Assembly: GCF_014805685.1 (NCBI RefSeq)
Contig: NC_060901.1
Span: forward strand, 20,560,905-20,624,904
Origin: Silurus meridionalis
Lineage: Eukaryota; Chordata; Actinopteri; Siluriformes; Siluridae
Direction of reading: 5' to 3'
DNA length: 64,000 nucleotides
Under the pieces are notes generated by a model. The model was not told where the DNA came from. It did no database searches and saw nothing but the letters and a program-made list of their open reading frames with translations. Of the stretch, positions 36,161-46,487 are shown piece by piece (position 1 is the first letter of the stretch; every line of letters begins with the position of its first letter). The translations under genes were made by a program, and so were the position numbers.

Positions 36161-36375
36161 TGTTTTAGCCTACCTGAGCATCCGTAAGGCCCAGCATCGC
36201 AGCAAGCTGTTTTCGGTCGGGTTTCGTGACGTACTTCTGAATTTCAAATCGTTTCTCTAGACCTTTCCTCTGGAGGTTGGAGAACACGGCTCTGGACCAG
36301 GACCTTTTCCTTTTGTATGTCTGTGGCATTGTGTCTTTGGTAAGGACTGCATAGGGCCCTGGATGGAATCAAACA

Positions 36376-36439
<64 letters not shown>

Positions 36440-37070
36440 GCATGCACCAGTATTTCAAGCACTCGAGTATTTATAGGCTACAGAATATAACAATCCTGAG
36501 AGATATTATTTGAAGACTTTTAGATTTTATTATTATTATTATTTATGTATATGATACTTGGTCGATGCCACAGCTACATAGTTCCTGAATAATATTTCTT
36601 GCTTTTTTTTAAAGATTGCAACAAAAATAAAAAGAGCTGAGAGTTGGCAGGGGAGTGGCACACTACCTGGGAAAGTGTCCTGATACTGATGCCCTGAATG
36701 TCTGGATGAACTTATAATGGAGGATGCGTCGCTCATCCCCGGCTCTATGGCGGTGAAGTACTGCCCTGCGCTCGGCTGCATGGACACTGACTGGCGGTTC
36801 GGACTAACAACAGACGTGTGATCTGTGCGCAGAAAACACAATGATACGTGTAGTTATTTTTATATGCAATGATGTCATATTTAAAAGAAAATCGATTGGG
36901 ATTTTGAAGGGAACTGTTCTACAAATAATAGTTCTACAGCAAATAGTCAAGATCTGCAATAACTTATTAAAAATGATAATTGAGCAAGCACAGGTCATGT
37001 GATCACTAATCCTGTAATTAAATCAATACCGATGGGCATTTAATGGTGTTAATCTTGATATTAAAATTGT

Positions 37071-37124
<54 letters not shown>

Positions 37125-37575
37125 CTTGGTGTTTACCTCTGAGTGATGAAGACTCTTTTGATTTCGCTTCGAATTCTGTCGACAGTATCCGATCAATGCC
37201 GAACTTGAGATCTTTGCTAGAAAGTGGAGGTACTGATTGAGAGAAGAACGTGGTCCTGGCCACAGAGGTCAAGTGTAATCCGTGCCTGTGATAGGAGGCA
37301 GACGCTGCGCTCACTCTCCCGGCGAACACGGACGCGTCCGGCGCTAACGGAGACGGGCGCAGCGGAGACGCCGCGGGATGAACTTGAGCTCTGGCTCCCA
37401 TGTGGGTGACGAGCGCTGGAGATCCAGCCACGCTCTCGCCGTCTCCAAAATGTAGGATGTCGGCAATGCAAAACGAAGGCTTTTTCACCGTGTCCATGGC
37501 AAAGCCACCCGAACAATAGGCGGACCAGAGGCTAAAATTGGACGCGTAAAGGGGATTCAGCCCGGCTGTATACAT
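35452..37575 (-). CDS. hlx1: hlx1, H2.0-like homeobox transcription factor (complete, 4 exons)
   Basis: Four minus-strand exons (37,137-37,575; 36,667-36,822; 36,174-36,358; 35,452-35,769) join in phase to 1,098 nt, 365 residues. The start [20 protein letters not shown] is the HLX N-terminus. [14 protein letters not shown] (residues 31-44) contains an eh1-like Groucho-binding motif, and [14 protein letters not shown] is a second HLX-specific block near the end of exon 1. The homeodomain spans about residues 217-276, with W264, N267 and R269 in the recognition helix ([17 protein letters not shown]). A tail rich in Ser, Glu and Asp follows. HLX is a nuclear regulator of visceral mesenchyme, gut, liver and blood development. 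The protein is shorter than human HLX (488 aa) because the Gln/Pro/His-rich N-terminal region and the Ser/Gly-rich C-terminus are reduced. The ATG is supported by the conserved [18 protein letters not shown] start. Confidence 0.96.
35870..35924. repeat. (GT)n in hlx1 intron 3
   Basis: About 27 units, starting about 100 nt before the exon 4 acceptor. Confidence 0.95.
36128..36158. repeat. (AC)n next to hlx1 exon 3 donor
   Basis: About 15 units. On the transcribed strand this is (GT)n beginning roughly 15 nt after the exon 3 donor. Confidence 0.95.
36174..36358 (-). CDS. hlx1: hlx1 exon 3 (most of homeodomain)
   Basis: 185 nt, residues 199-260. Begins [20 protein letters not shown] and ends GLTDAQ, the point where HLX homeodomain exons usually split before recognition helix 3. 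Confidence 0.95.
36376..36436. repeat. (TA)n next to hlx1 exon 3 acceptor
   Basis: About 30 units ending 16-17 nt upstream of the exon 3 acceptor AG. It occupies the usual branch-point/pyrimidine-tract zone. Confidence 0.95.
36667..36822 (-). CDS. hlx1: hlx1 exon 2
   Basis: 156 nt, residues 147-198. It includes [15 protein letters not shown] and HQYQDTFPG, both conserved in HLX. Acceptor CGCACAG, donor GTAGTG. Confidence 0.93.
37073..37124. repeat. (GT)n(GA)n in hlx1 intron 1
   Basis: Compound dinucleotide repeat. On the coding strand (TC)n then (AC)n follows the exon 1 donor closely. Confidence 0.95.
37137..37575 (-). CDS. hlx1: hlx1 exon 1
   Basis: Residues 1-146 plus one base. Donor GTAAAC at 37,136; a (TC)n(AC)n run begins about 11 nt into the intron. 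Confidence 0.93.
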
Positions 37576-37600
37576 CCTCCTCTATTCTCTCGCCTGTTTG

Positions 37601-37634
37601 CGCGCGCGTGTGTGTGTGTGTGTGTGTGTGTGTG
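37601..37634. repeat. (CG)n(TG)n in hlx1 5' UTR/promoter
   Basis: Alternating purine-pyrimidine tract CGCGCGCG followed by 13 TG units, starting 26 bp upstream of the hlx1 ATG. Confidence 0.9.
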
Positions 37635-37796
37635 CAGAAAAAAAAATGTCACGACATACACCATACACACGTGTGGCCTACAGGTAAAAGAAACGAGCGC
37701 TTTCTTTAATGACGTGTATCTCCAGAAATGTTCTCAAGTATGAGATCCAAATCTGTGGTCCAAGAAGTTCTACGCAGAAGTTTCTTCTGAGTTGCT

Positions 37797-37820
37797 GATT
37801 GGCTCGATTTGGTCCAATGG
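37797..37820 (-). promoter_or_regulatory. hlx1: paired CCAAT boxes upstream of hlx1
   Basis: GATTGG at 37,797-37,802 (CCAATC on the minus strand) and CCAAT at 37,814-37,818 lie about 225-240 bp upstream of the hlx1 ATG, in opposite orientations. They are candidate NF-Y sites of the hlx1 promoter. The transcription start is not determined. Confidence 0.4.
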
Positions 37821-38665
37821 AGATTCAGAAGACCTTCCTACTTCCTCTCGATGCTTTAGAGAAAGCCTTGGGAAAGAACTACAACCACTAAAGATAGTAA
37901 ATGTAGCGCTCGGAATTACCATCGGATTTCATCATTACTATCGAATTATATAGAGAAGGAGAAGTGCGAGTCTAATCTGATCTACTGCACTTTATTAGAT
38001 CTTATTCAGAGATTTGATACATTATGACATAAATATCAATTTCATAACAACATTTTTGAAATGGTGTACACCTCTTTATTTGTTTGTTTGTATATTTATT
38101 TATTGTTACTGGACATGTGATCATTAATGAACTTGACATAATTTACAACTCAATACAATCATGCAAAATTATTACTGGTGTAATTATTACTATAAAATAA
38201 ATGACATCCTTTATTATTGGGAAAAGTATAAAATAAATAGCCTCAGGTTCCTTGTTGGCCCAGTGAGATTAGGAAACAGGAGTTTCTCGATGCAGGCCAT
38301 CCTGTTTTTAAGGGCTCTGATTCCAGCCTAAATGAGCGGATATTCCTGCAAGATTTATCCCGAAATAGAAGATGTCGGTATTTTAGGGTACAGCGGAGGT
38401 CCCTATTTCCTCCGGAGTGAGGAGGGGGGACTTTATAATGACTGTTAGCACTTCCTTTTTTCAATATTTGTGCAACTTTATCTCAACCTGCAAGTTGCAT
38501 GGTGACGCAAATCCGTCTTTATGCTTATAATAAACAAAGGAAATCTATTCTCCTCGAAAACGAAAACACAATTAACTTCAGAAGCGATACTTCATCCATA
38601 TGCAGGATACAAGCCGAGGGCAAGTCATTATTATTCTCTTCTACTGCTGTGCTAGATGTAGATCT
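37821..38665. other. upstream flank of hlx1, no gene seen
   Basis: Unique sequence. 38,240-38,470 is more GC-balanced with an open frame but no recognised domain. May contain hlx1 regulatory DNA. Confidence 0.3.
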
Positions 38666-38669
38666 ACGC

Positions 38670-38670
38670 A

Positions 38671-38727
<57 letters not shown>

Positions 38728-38759
38728 ATTATTTATTAATAATAATAATAATAATAATA

Positions 38760-38791
<32 letters not shown>
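38670..38791. repeat. (ATT)n(AAT)n(ATT)n compound repeat
   Basis: About 18 ATT units, then a short spacer, about 7 AAT units, and about 10 ATT units. Successive blocks are reverse complements, so the tract can fold on itself. Confidence 0.95.
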
Positions 38792-39946
38792 CCATGTAGT
38801 TTCAAATGCATCTTTAGAAAATCCAAAAAAAAGCTCTCTGTAAGAAGGTTTTGAGAATTATTAATGCTCGAAATCTGTGCATTTCGATGATATTAAAAAT
38901 GTTCGGTCAGCTACGCGAATGTCCAATAAAAAAATAAATAACCAAATAAATAATTGAACCACTTGTTCTTGAGATGTTTCTCCAAATGCGTCACTCGGGT
39001 CCTATCTTCCTTCTGAGGCGTCCATTATGGCTGATTTATGATCCCGGAAAGGTCTATGACCCTGACTAGCTCTTACCACGACGCTTCAGAGTGACACTTT
39101 TCCGGTTTAAATTTAGAGATGAAATGTAATGTTTACCCTGGACCTTACAGTCAAAACAATCCGTGGAAAAGGATGTAGAAGAAGGGCCGAAACACGCACG
39201 TTCATTCAGGCATGCAGAGTTTAGAGCTCCACGGGCCCTGGGAAAAAAAACGGCCTGATTACACTGGAGGTTCTACTGAAACCTTATTAGCTTTAAACAA
39301 ACAAACAAACAAACATATAATAAATACTTTAGACAACAAAAGATGAATGAACATATTCATATAACAAATATTCGCATTTCCTAATATTTGTTGCACATCT
39401 ACAGCTCCTGAGTCGCTTTATAATAACTTTGTATTCCTTTTCCTGGATCTTTAATAGAGATTAATTGTATTTATTTGTTATTTATTTATTTAATATAATA
39501 ATCACACTGGTCCTTAAACACAAACACAATTAACACCTTTACATTTGATTATTTTTTGTGTTTCAGGGGGGTGGGAATTGTTTGTTTGTTTGTTTGTTTG
39601 TTTGTTTGTTTCAGTAGAAGTAGAAGAATTATACACATATGTGGCCAATAAACATTTCTATTTCTGCACCAGGCAATCGTACATCATGATATATCACGAA
39701 AAAGCGGTATACCGATATACAAATTATAGACAAATCATCATCAAATCAACAGTATAGATTTAAAGTGTATATATTACAAAAATCTCACAAAATTGTAACT
39801 AATTCTTAAGTTCAATTAACTTCGTTTTTTTTATTTAATACGATATAAAAAAGTAAAGAAATTAATTCTAATTAAGCAAAAAAAAAAATCATATTAATCT
39901 AAGAATAAAAGCGAATGGATGTTTGTTATTATTGTTTAATCCGAGG
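38792..39946. other. gene-free stretch with (AAAC)n and (TTTG)n
   Basis: Contains (AAAC)n at 39,294-39,314 and (TTTG)n at 39,577-39,611, which are reverse complements. No exon seen. Confidence 0.4.
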
Positions 39947-40006
<60 letters not shown>

Positions 40007-40007
40007 G

Positions 40008-40058
<51 letters not shown>
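39947..40058. repeat. (TATC)n followed by (AAT)n
   Basis: About 15 TATC units to 40,006, then about 17 AAT units to 40,058. Confidence 0.95.
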
Positions 40059-40059
<1 letters not shown>

Positions 40060-41607
40060 TTGTAGGCTATAAATCGAGAATATTTTAAGAATTTTATCAT
40101 TTCTTTTTATTTCTAACATCTGTCTCAGTATTCATCAGGTCTAATATAGAATTTAAATATTGAAATAGCCCTGATTTCGAGGTTATAATTTTATATTTCA
40201 TAAAGCTGTGGGAAAGTAACTGGCATGCAATGAAAAAGCTCATCATACATATTGAAAATATTGCAGTCTTGGTGTCTTCAGGCTCGGGAATGGACCTAAA
40301 GAAAAAATCAATACTGGTTTTATAGCATAGTTTGTGCAAAAAGCTGAATATTTGTACAATTTTAGAAATTTCAGATGAATTAAATACGGCCTGATATATA
40401 AATATAAATATGGATTTTTACATTTCAGAGGGAAGTGTGTGCATTTGAGAGTGCAGTCTTTTCCATGTGTGTTGCAGAATTACAGAAAATTTGCTCGATC
40501 TGGAAATCTGTGAATTCCTGAAAAGATCATTTGTGATGCGTAATGTTTTAAACTCCAGTTCTTCAAGAACACAGAGGAACCTTACAGGAGATAAACCTGA
40601 CTAGATCACACTCGCCTCAGTCGACCTGCTCGTTAAACAACAAAAGAGCTTCCTTTAATGGAAGCCTCAATGCTGCCCATTAAAACATCTGTATTTACAC
40701 AAAAGCGGCGGCAGATGTTGAAGTCGTGCCATTTGTGTAAAGGAACCCAGACTGGCACATTTCTCTTTTGGGTCGATATACACATGACTAAATCAAATCC
40801 AGTGAACGCTCTCACTGCTAAATAAGAGCAGGACTAATGGAAACGCGAAAAGGTCATGATAACAAACCATTACTGTTCCTGCTCCCAGTGTATCCTGGCA
40901 GTGATCCCGCTAATGCGTAAATCTTCAGCTCTCCATGCAAGTGCACCCCAGTGAGCTTTGCCCATGCGCAAAAACAGAAAAGGAAAAAAGAAAAGAAAAG
41001 TCCAGTTCTTGCTGTCCTGATTAGGCTGTGCGCTCTTCTGTGACTGCACCATGATTGATTGTGCACTTGTTTACTGAAGGCAATCACTGTTGAAGCAAAC
41101 CAGAGTCTCTGGAGCTTTGGAGGATTAGCTTTTAGGGCGCATGGGCCTTATTAATTATCGTAATGGAAGTAAGCAACATAGACAAATTAAATAAAGATAG
41201 TAAACTAAAACACCACAACATTTTAGTGGAGATGTTTAAATTCCACCAGTGCGTGAATTAAAGCGATTCAGTGGGTTTTATTTGCATTAAGTGGTGTTTG
41301 GTGGTCTGTCCTTTTGATTTGTATTTATTCGTCATGCTAGAGAAGGTGCAGATAAAAAATCCGATTTATAAATTTTTGCTGTTTTTTGCGGTAAGAAATG
41401 AATTAGAATGAAATTAGTGTCTTGATATAAAACATGTCGATGCTCATTTAATGATTGGATAAAACCTGTTTAAATCCTGTTTATTGAAATACAGTACAGT
41501 ATAATTACATTTTTTTTTTAAAGAAGTAAAAACCTAAACCAGGGAAAATGCATCTCGTGTAAAAACATTAAAAGCAACACTTCCTTACATTATCTGTCCC
41601 CATATAT
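40059..41607. other. gene-free stretch
   Basis: No exon recognised. 40.62-41.20 kb is unique with balanced composition and TTAATTAT/TAATTAG-like cores, a possible regulatory element between hlx1 and naprt. Confidence 0.3.

Positions 41608-41688
<81 letters not shown>
41608..41688. repeat. (GATA)n microsatellite
   Basis: About 20 GATA units on the plus strand. Confidence 0.95.
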
Positions 41689-41689
<1 letters not shown>

Positions 41690-42083
41690 TTGCATTTAGT
41701 TTTTATTAACATTAAAACATTAATTAGAACGGAAATCGGCATGTTTTTATTTTGGTCCAAAAAAATGTAATGTACAGAAAATCTAAAACTAATAATGGAT
41801 ATAAAAATAAACTCTTAAATACAGGTTTTCTTTTCCTGCACTCTTTTTGCATCTCTTTCTGCTCAACAGTCTTTAAAATGTGGTGATGTTTTTTCTTGAT
41901 TTCAGACAGACTCATTCAGTGTAAATGAAGGCGTTTATGAGAAACCAGACTGATAATACTGGAATAAAATGTACTGGATTCCACATAATCTGCTGAATGT
42001 AATTTTATCACCACTGAGTTCATTTCTGCCTTTTTTACAAGTTTGACTTAATTCATCAGTTTTCCATAGAAACGTTTATAACG

Positions 42084-42400
<317 letters not shown>

Positions 42401-42912
42401 GACAGTTTTTCATGATGAGTTTCAATTTGCTTTTCGTTTCCTGATGTTCCCCAGTCGCAGCTGTATGTCGCGTTCACACAGTTATTATTACACCTAATGA
42501 TAAAAATTCGGTTTAGTGGAATGAAATTGTTTCTGACCGATTCTTGATTCTCAGTAGAAGACGAGGAGGAGAAGAGGAGGAGAAGAGGATGGGAAGGAAG
42601 AGGAGGAAGAGGAGACAGTGAAGTTAATGACACGGGTGGTATTTAGGTTTATATTAAATAAACTCTCTGACTGACAAGATCTCGTTTTATAGCAAATAAT
42701 CCGATTGGTTTAAATCTAATTCCTTTCTGCATCTGTTTTTTTTTCGTGTATATATTCCACAAAACATCTGCCCACAGGACAATTGCACACAGCTGCATTT
42801 TATTAGGAAATAAAACTAAATGCTGCTGATGTGTGTAAATCTGGTAGATTATTATTATTATTATTTACAATATTCTATACTGCAATTTTATTTTATTCTG
42901 CTGCACATTATA

Positions 42913-42914
<2 letters not shown>
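42401..42914. other. gene-free stretch
   Basis: Holds a purine-rich GAGGAGAAGAGG tract at 42,558-42,616. No exon seen. Confidence 0.35.
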
Positions 42915-42973
<59 letters not shown>

Positions 42974-42982
42974 TGTGTGTGT
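42915..42982. repeat. (GT)n(GTGC)n microsatellite
   Basis: GT run with an internal (GTGC) block. Confidence 0.95.
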
Positions 42983-45090
42983 GTTATTATTAAAGTTGGC
43001 CTGTGCTTGTATCTGCTCTGGTTCTGACATTGCTTTATCATGCTGGAACATTGCCTTGTTTACATTATAAAGGATTTGCAGACTTTTTTTGCTAATAAAC
43101 TTCCCATGAGTCCTGTTTCTTCTGATTACACTGATTTAATTATTTATATATAATTATAGACAATCACATGATCAGCTGTCAGTCATGTTCAATTCTTTTA
43201 ATTTAACATTATTATTATTTATATCAACAGTAGTAATTGATCACTAGAACTTTTCATGAACCCCAGTGCCAAATCTTTTTATCTAACAGTGAAATGTTTT
43301 ATAGTTATAAAACAAATGACCACTGGCTCAACATTAAAGAGATGCGATGCTGCCCTCTTCCGGACAATCCGAGAATTACCATAGTGACACCAACAACGCA
43401 GTCCGTGCGGAAACGTGTCATTCTTTACAATAAAAGCCCGAGTTTTATAGAAAAATAATACGTAAAAACGACTATCAATATAATATTTATTTATTTATCC
43501 AGTCATTAGCAAGGCTACAACTCAAAAAAAAAAAAAATCATTCAAAACGTGTTAAATCACGTGATAGTGAATCAAAATATTAAAAACTACAATTTGTTGG
43601 AAGCCTCTGTACTCTAAAGTATTCTGATTTGTAATTTTTTAAAGCAATAATATAAAGACTTTGCAGAATAATTGTTTTTGATTTAATCAATATTTAGTCA
43701 CAGAAAAAAAAGCACACATCGCATTACACTTTCCAATCAAACGTACACTTTGAGTAAACATCTAAAATCCCAGACAGTAAAGACATTTCTGATCTTCACA
43801 GATACCATCGGTTATTCAATATGCACTGAAATATTTGGAATAATACAGAACTGTGTTTAAACGATAAAACCTACCAAATGTGCTTGTGAAAAAAATCAGA
43901 CTTATGTTTTAAAACACACACAAAAAAAAAATTAACAGATTTTGATCTCATTGCTTTGTCGAAATGGATTTAGAGCAACAAAAAAACAGAAATATTTTAG
44001 ATGTTTTGAACATGCGGTGTGAACATTGTGATCTGGAAAAAGTAGTGTTTGGTTACAGACATTTTACACCATTAATACTGTTAATTGTCAATGTTAAGTT
44101 CGATGTTAAGTCTAAGTTTGGTTTTGCAACAAAAAGGCAGACAGCACAAACATCACAGTGCATAGAACAGTCATACACCAAACTGGATTCCTGGTTTCAT
44201 CACCCTGAGTCATATAATGAAATATAAAACCAGTTTCCTTTAAGATATTGGATGTTTAAATGTCATGAGTTTGAATTCCAGAACTTCTTAGACTCCTGAG
44301 TTTTTGAGCCTTAACCCTCAACTGCTCACTTGTATAAATACATCAAATAATAATATCACAGTGTCGATGAAAATAAAGGCATATGTAGATAGTAGTACAG
44401 TGTGTAGGCATGCAGATCAGATCAGAACAGGAAATGGACCACCACTGTTGTCTTTTGAAGCATCAAGTGTTCCACTATAATCAGGAGTCTGTGGATTAAT
44501 ACAATAAGAAACCCCAAACACCAGAATGGGTTCAAACAGAAATACACTCAAAAAGACCTGTTTTTAGACCACGTGAGTGAAATCTCCACTGAGAAACCTA
44601 AAAGAAAATCTATTTGTTTATTGTTGTTATATTCAAGGAAAAGAACTCACACCCTGATGTATGGATTATACGAGTTTCCATTAACGCTAAACAATCTTGA
44701 CGACAATTCAAGTATTCACAATACATTCACATTTGGATGATTGTTTTGTTTACAATCTTGTGCACAAACATGGTGATTAAACCCTACATTGTGAAAATGT
44801 TTTATTATTTTATTATTGATGGAATCTGATCATACAAACCAAATCCAGACTGCATACAGGACACTGAAAACTTACCAAAATACATGATATGTGACCTCCA
44901 GACATGAGATATTATATAAAATATGTTTGGGTTGATCATATCAGCTATAAGAATGACTATGGTATACTGCTCTCTGGTGGTCTAGCATAGCTACTGCACT
45001 CAAGTCTGGGTTCAGTTCTGGTCCAAAGCCTGGATAAAAATGTGTGGTGTGTTTCAGGAGGAGCATCTGGAGTTTGTACTATATCACATA
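42983..45090. other. gene-free stretch downstream of naprt
   Basis: No coding exon seen. TTGAATTCCAGAAC...TTAACCCTCAACTGCTCAC at 44,270-44,330 is a SINE 3' fragment. The naprt 3' UTR may reach into this region; several minus-strand AATAAA hexamers occur and I cannot choose among them. Confidence 0.3.
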
Positions 45091-45092
45091 TA

Positions 45093-45271
45093 GGAGGTGG
45101 TTTCAAAAAGTTTTGAATCTAGTTTTGTAACACGCCAATAGATGGCAGCACAAGGACGCACGCACAGTCACAAAAAGCACCGACCTTCATAAATCAGGTG
45201 TCTGAAGGAGGACATTCGGCAAAAGCCACCGGATCTGTGGTGCGGGAGTCTCAAAACCTTTTGATACCACG
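45093..45271. mobile_element. mariner-type MITE with intact terminal inverted repeats
   Basis: Left end GGAGGTGGTTTCAAAAAGTT; the right end read in reverse is CCGTGGTATCAAAAGGTTTT. The 180-bp element has no coding capacity. Its ends match the left end of the mariner relic at 15,570 (GAGGTGGTATCAAAAAGTTT), so it was probably mobilised by that family. It lies just beyond the naprt 3' end. Confidence 0.75.
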
Positions 45272-45556
45272 GACAAGACCAAAAAAAAACCCCTAACAAA
45301 AGCAGCTAAAGAAAAACAAGTAGTTCGAAATTCTAGTCTAATTTAGTCTAATGTAAGAAAAAACAAAAAAAACGAGGTCAGATATTCTTCTTGTTAGCGC
45401 GATCGTGTCGTTAAAAGAAAAATAAGGATATTCAACATCCATAAAACATACTTATGCACAGACAGATGGTTGCCCCTGTGCAAAGATGTGCAATAATAAC
45501 AGTCCCTGCTCATGATGAAGCTTTGAGGCTCAGGTAGGGAACAGGAGATCGTCATG

Positions 45557-45616
45557 TTAGCTGTTTCCTCTTCTCATGTCACGTACAAGAGAATTAATTT
45601 TCTCTGACATGGCCAC
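45557..45616 (-). CDS. naprt: naprt exon 13 (stop)
   Basis: 60 nt including [22 protein letters not shown]. Only 19 residues, and too short to appear as an open frame by itself. Confidence 0.88.
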   Translation of the reverse strand: MAMSEKINSLVRDMRRGNS

Positions 45617-46412
45617 CTGTGAAGGACAAATAGGGAAGATGTTACACTAGATGTAGTGAAAGTGTGTAAGATTTCATTAAACTACAAAGATGTAGATGTA
45701 GGTGAGGATGCATTCATCTCAAAGGGGTTTGAGCGCTATAGCAGGAGATCTTCTACTTCCAACAGGACCTGGAAACCTGGAACAAGTTTGGGTCTCCTAA
45801 GATGTCTTATACATTTGTGTGCCTCCAGCTTTGTGTTAGCAGTTTTTGAGAAAGAACCACATATGGCTAAAAAGGTCAGTGTCCAAATACTTTTGTTTTC
45901 ATAGTATATATTAAAGACTCACGTTATAGGACTCCGGCTGCTCCAGTTTTTTGTGATGGACGTGCAAGGACTGAATGGAGCGCTGTGCATGGACTCGAAT
46001 CTCAGACGTAGTGCTCAGGGGAAGCATAATCTGGAAATGAAGCAGAGAAGAAACATTCAGGTAGATTTATTTTGTGGTTCAGACACGTTGTGATGTTGTG
46101 ATGTTTTAGAAAGTGTTCAAATATTTATTTATCTAATAAGACATTTAGTACATTCAATTTTGCTCTTAACTAGTCACTTATACTGGGAGGGTGTAGTTTA
46201 GTGGTTAAGGTATTGGGCTTTGGATCAGATGGTTGTGAAGTCAAATCACAGCTCCACCAAACTGTCACACAAAGGAGCTGAGCAAAACCCTTAATCCCGT
46301 ATCTGCTCGGTAGTATGAATGGACCAGTGATTCTTAAAGTGTGAGCACTGCCCTCTAGTGGAGAATAAAGACATGACAGTTGTGGCGCAATGATAGTCAG
46401 GATTTATATATT

Positions 46413-46487
<75 letters not shown>

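Noticed and set aside
37217..37516. 99-residue alternative frame in hlx1 exon 1
   Set aside because: GC-rich shadow of the conserved HLX frame.
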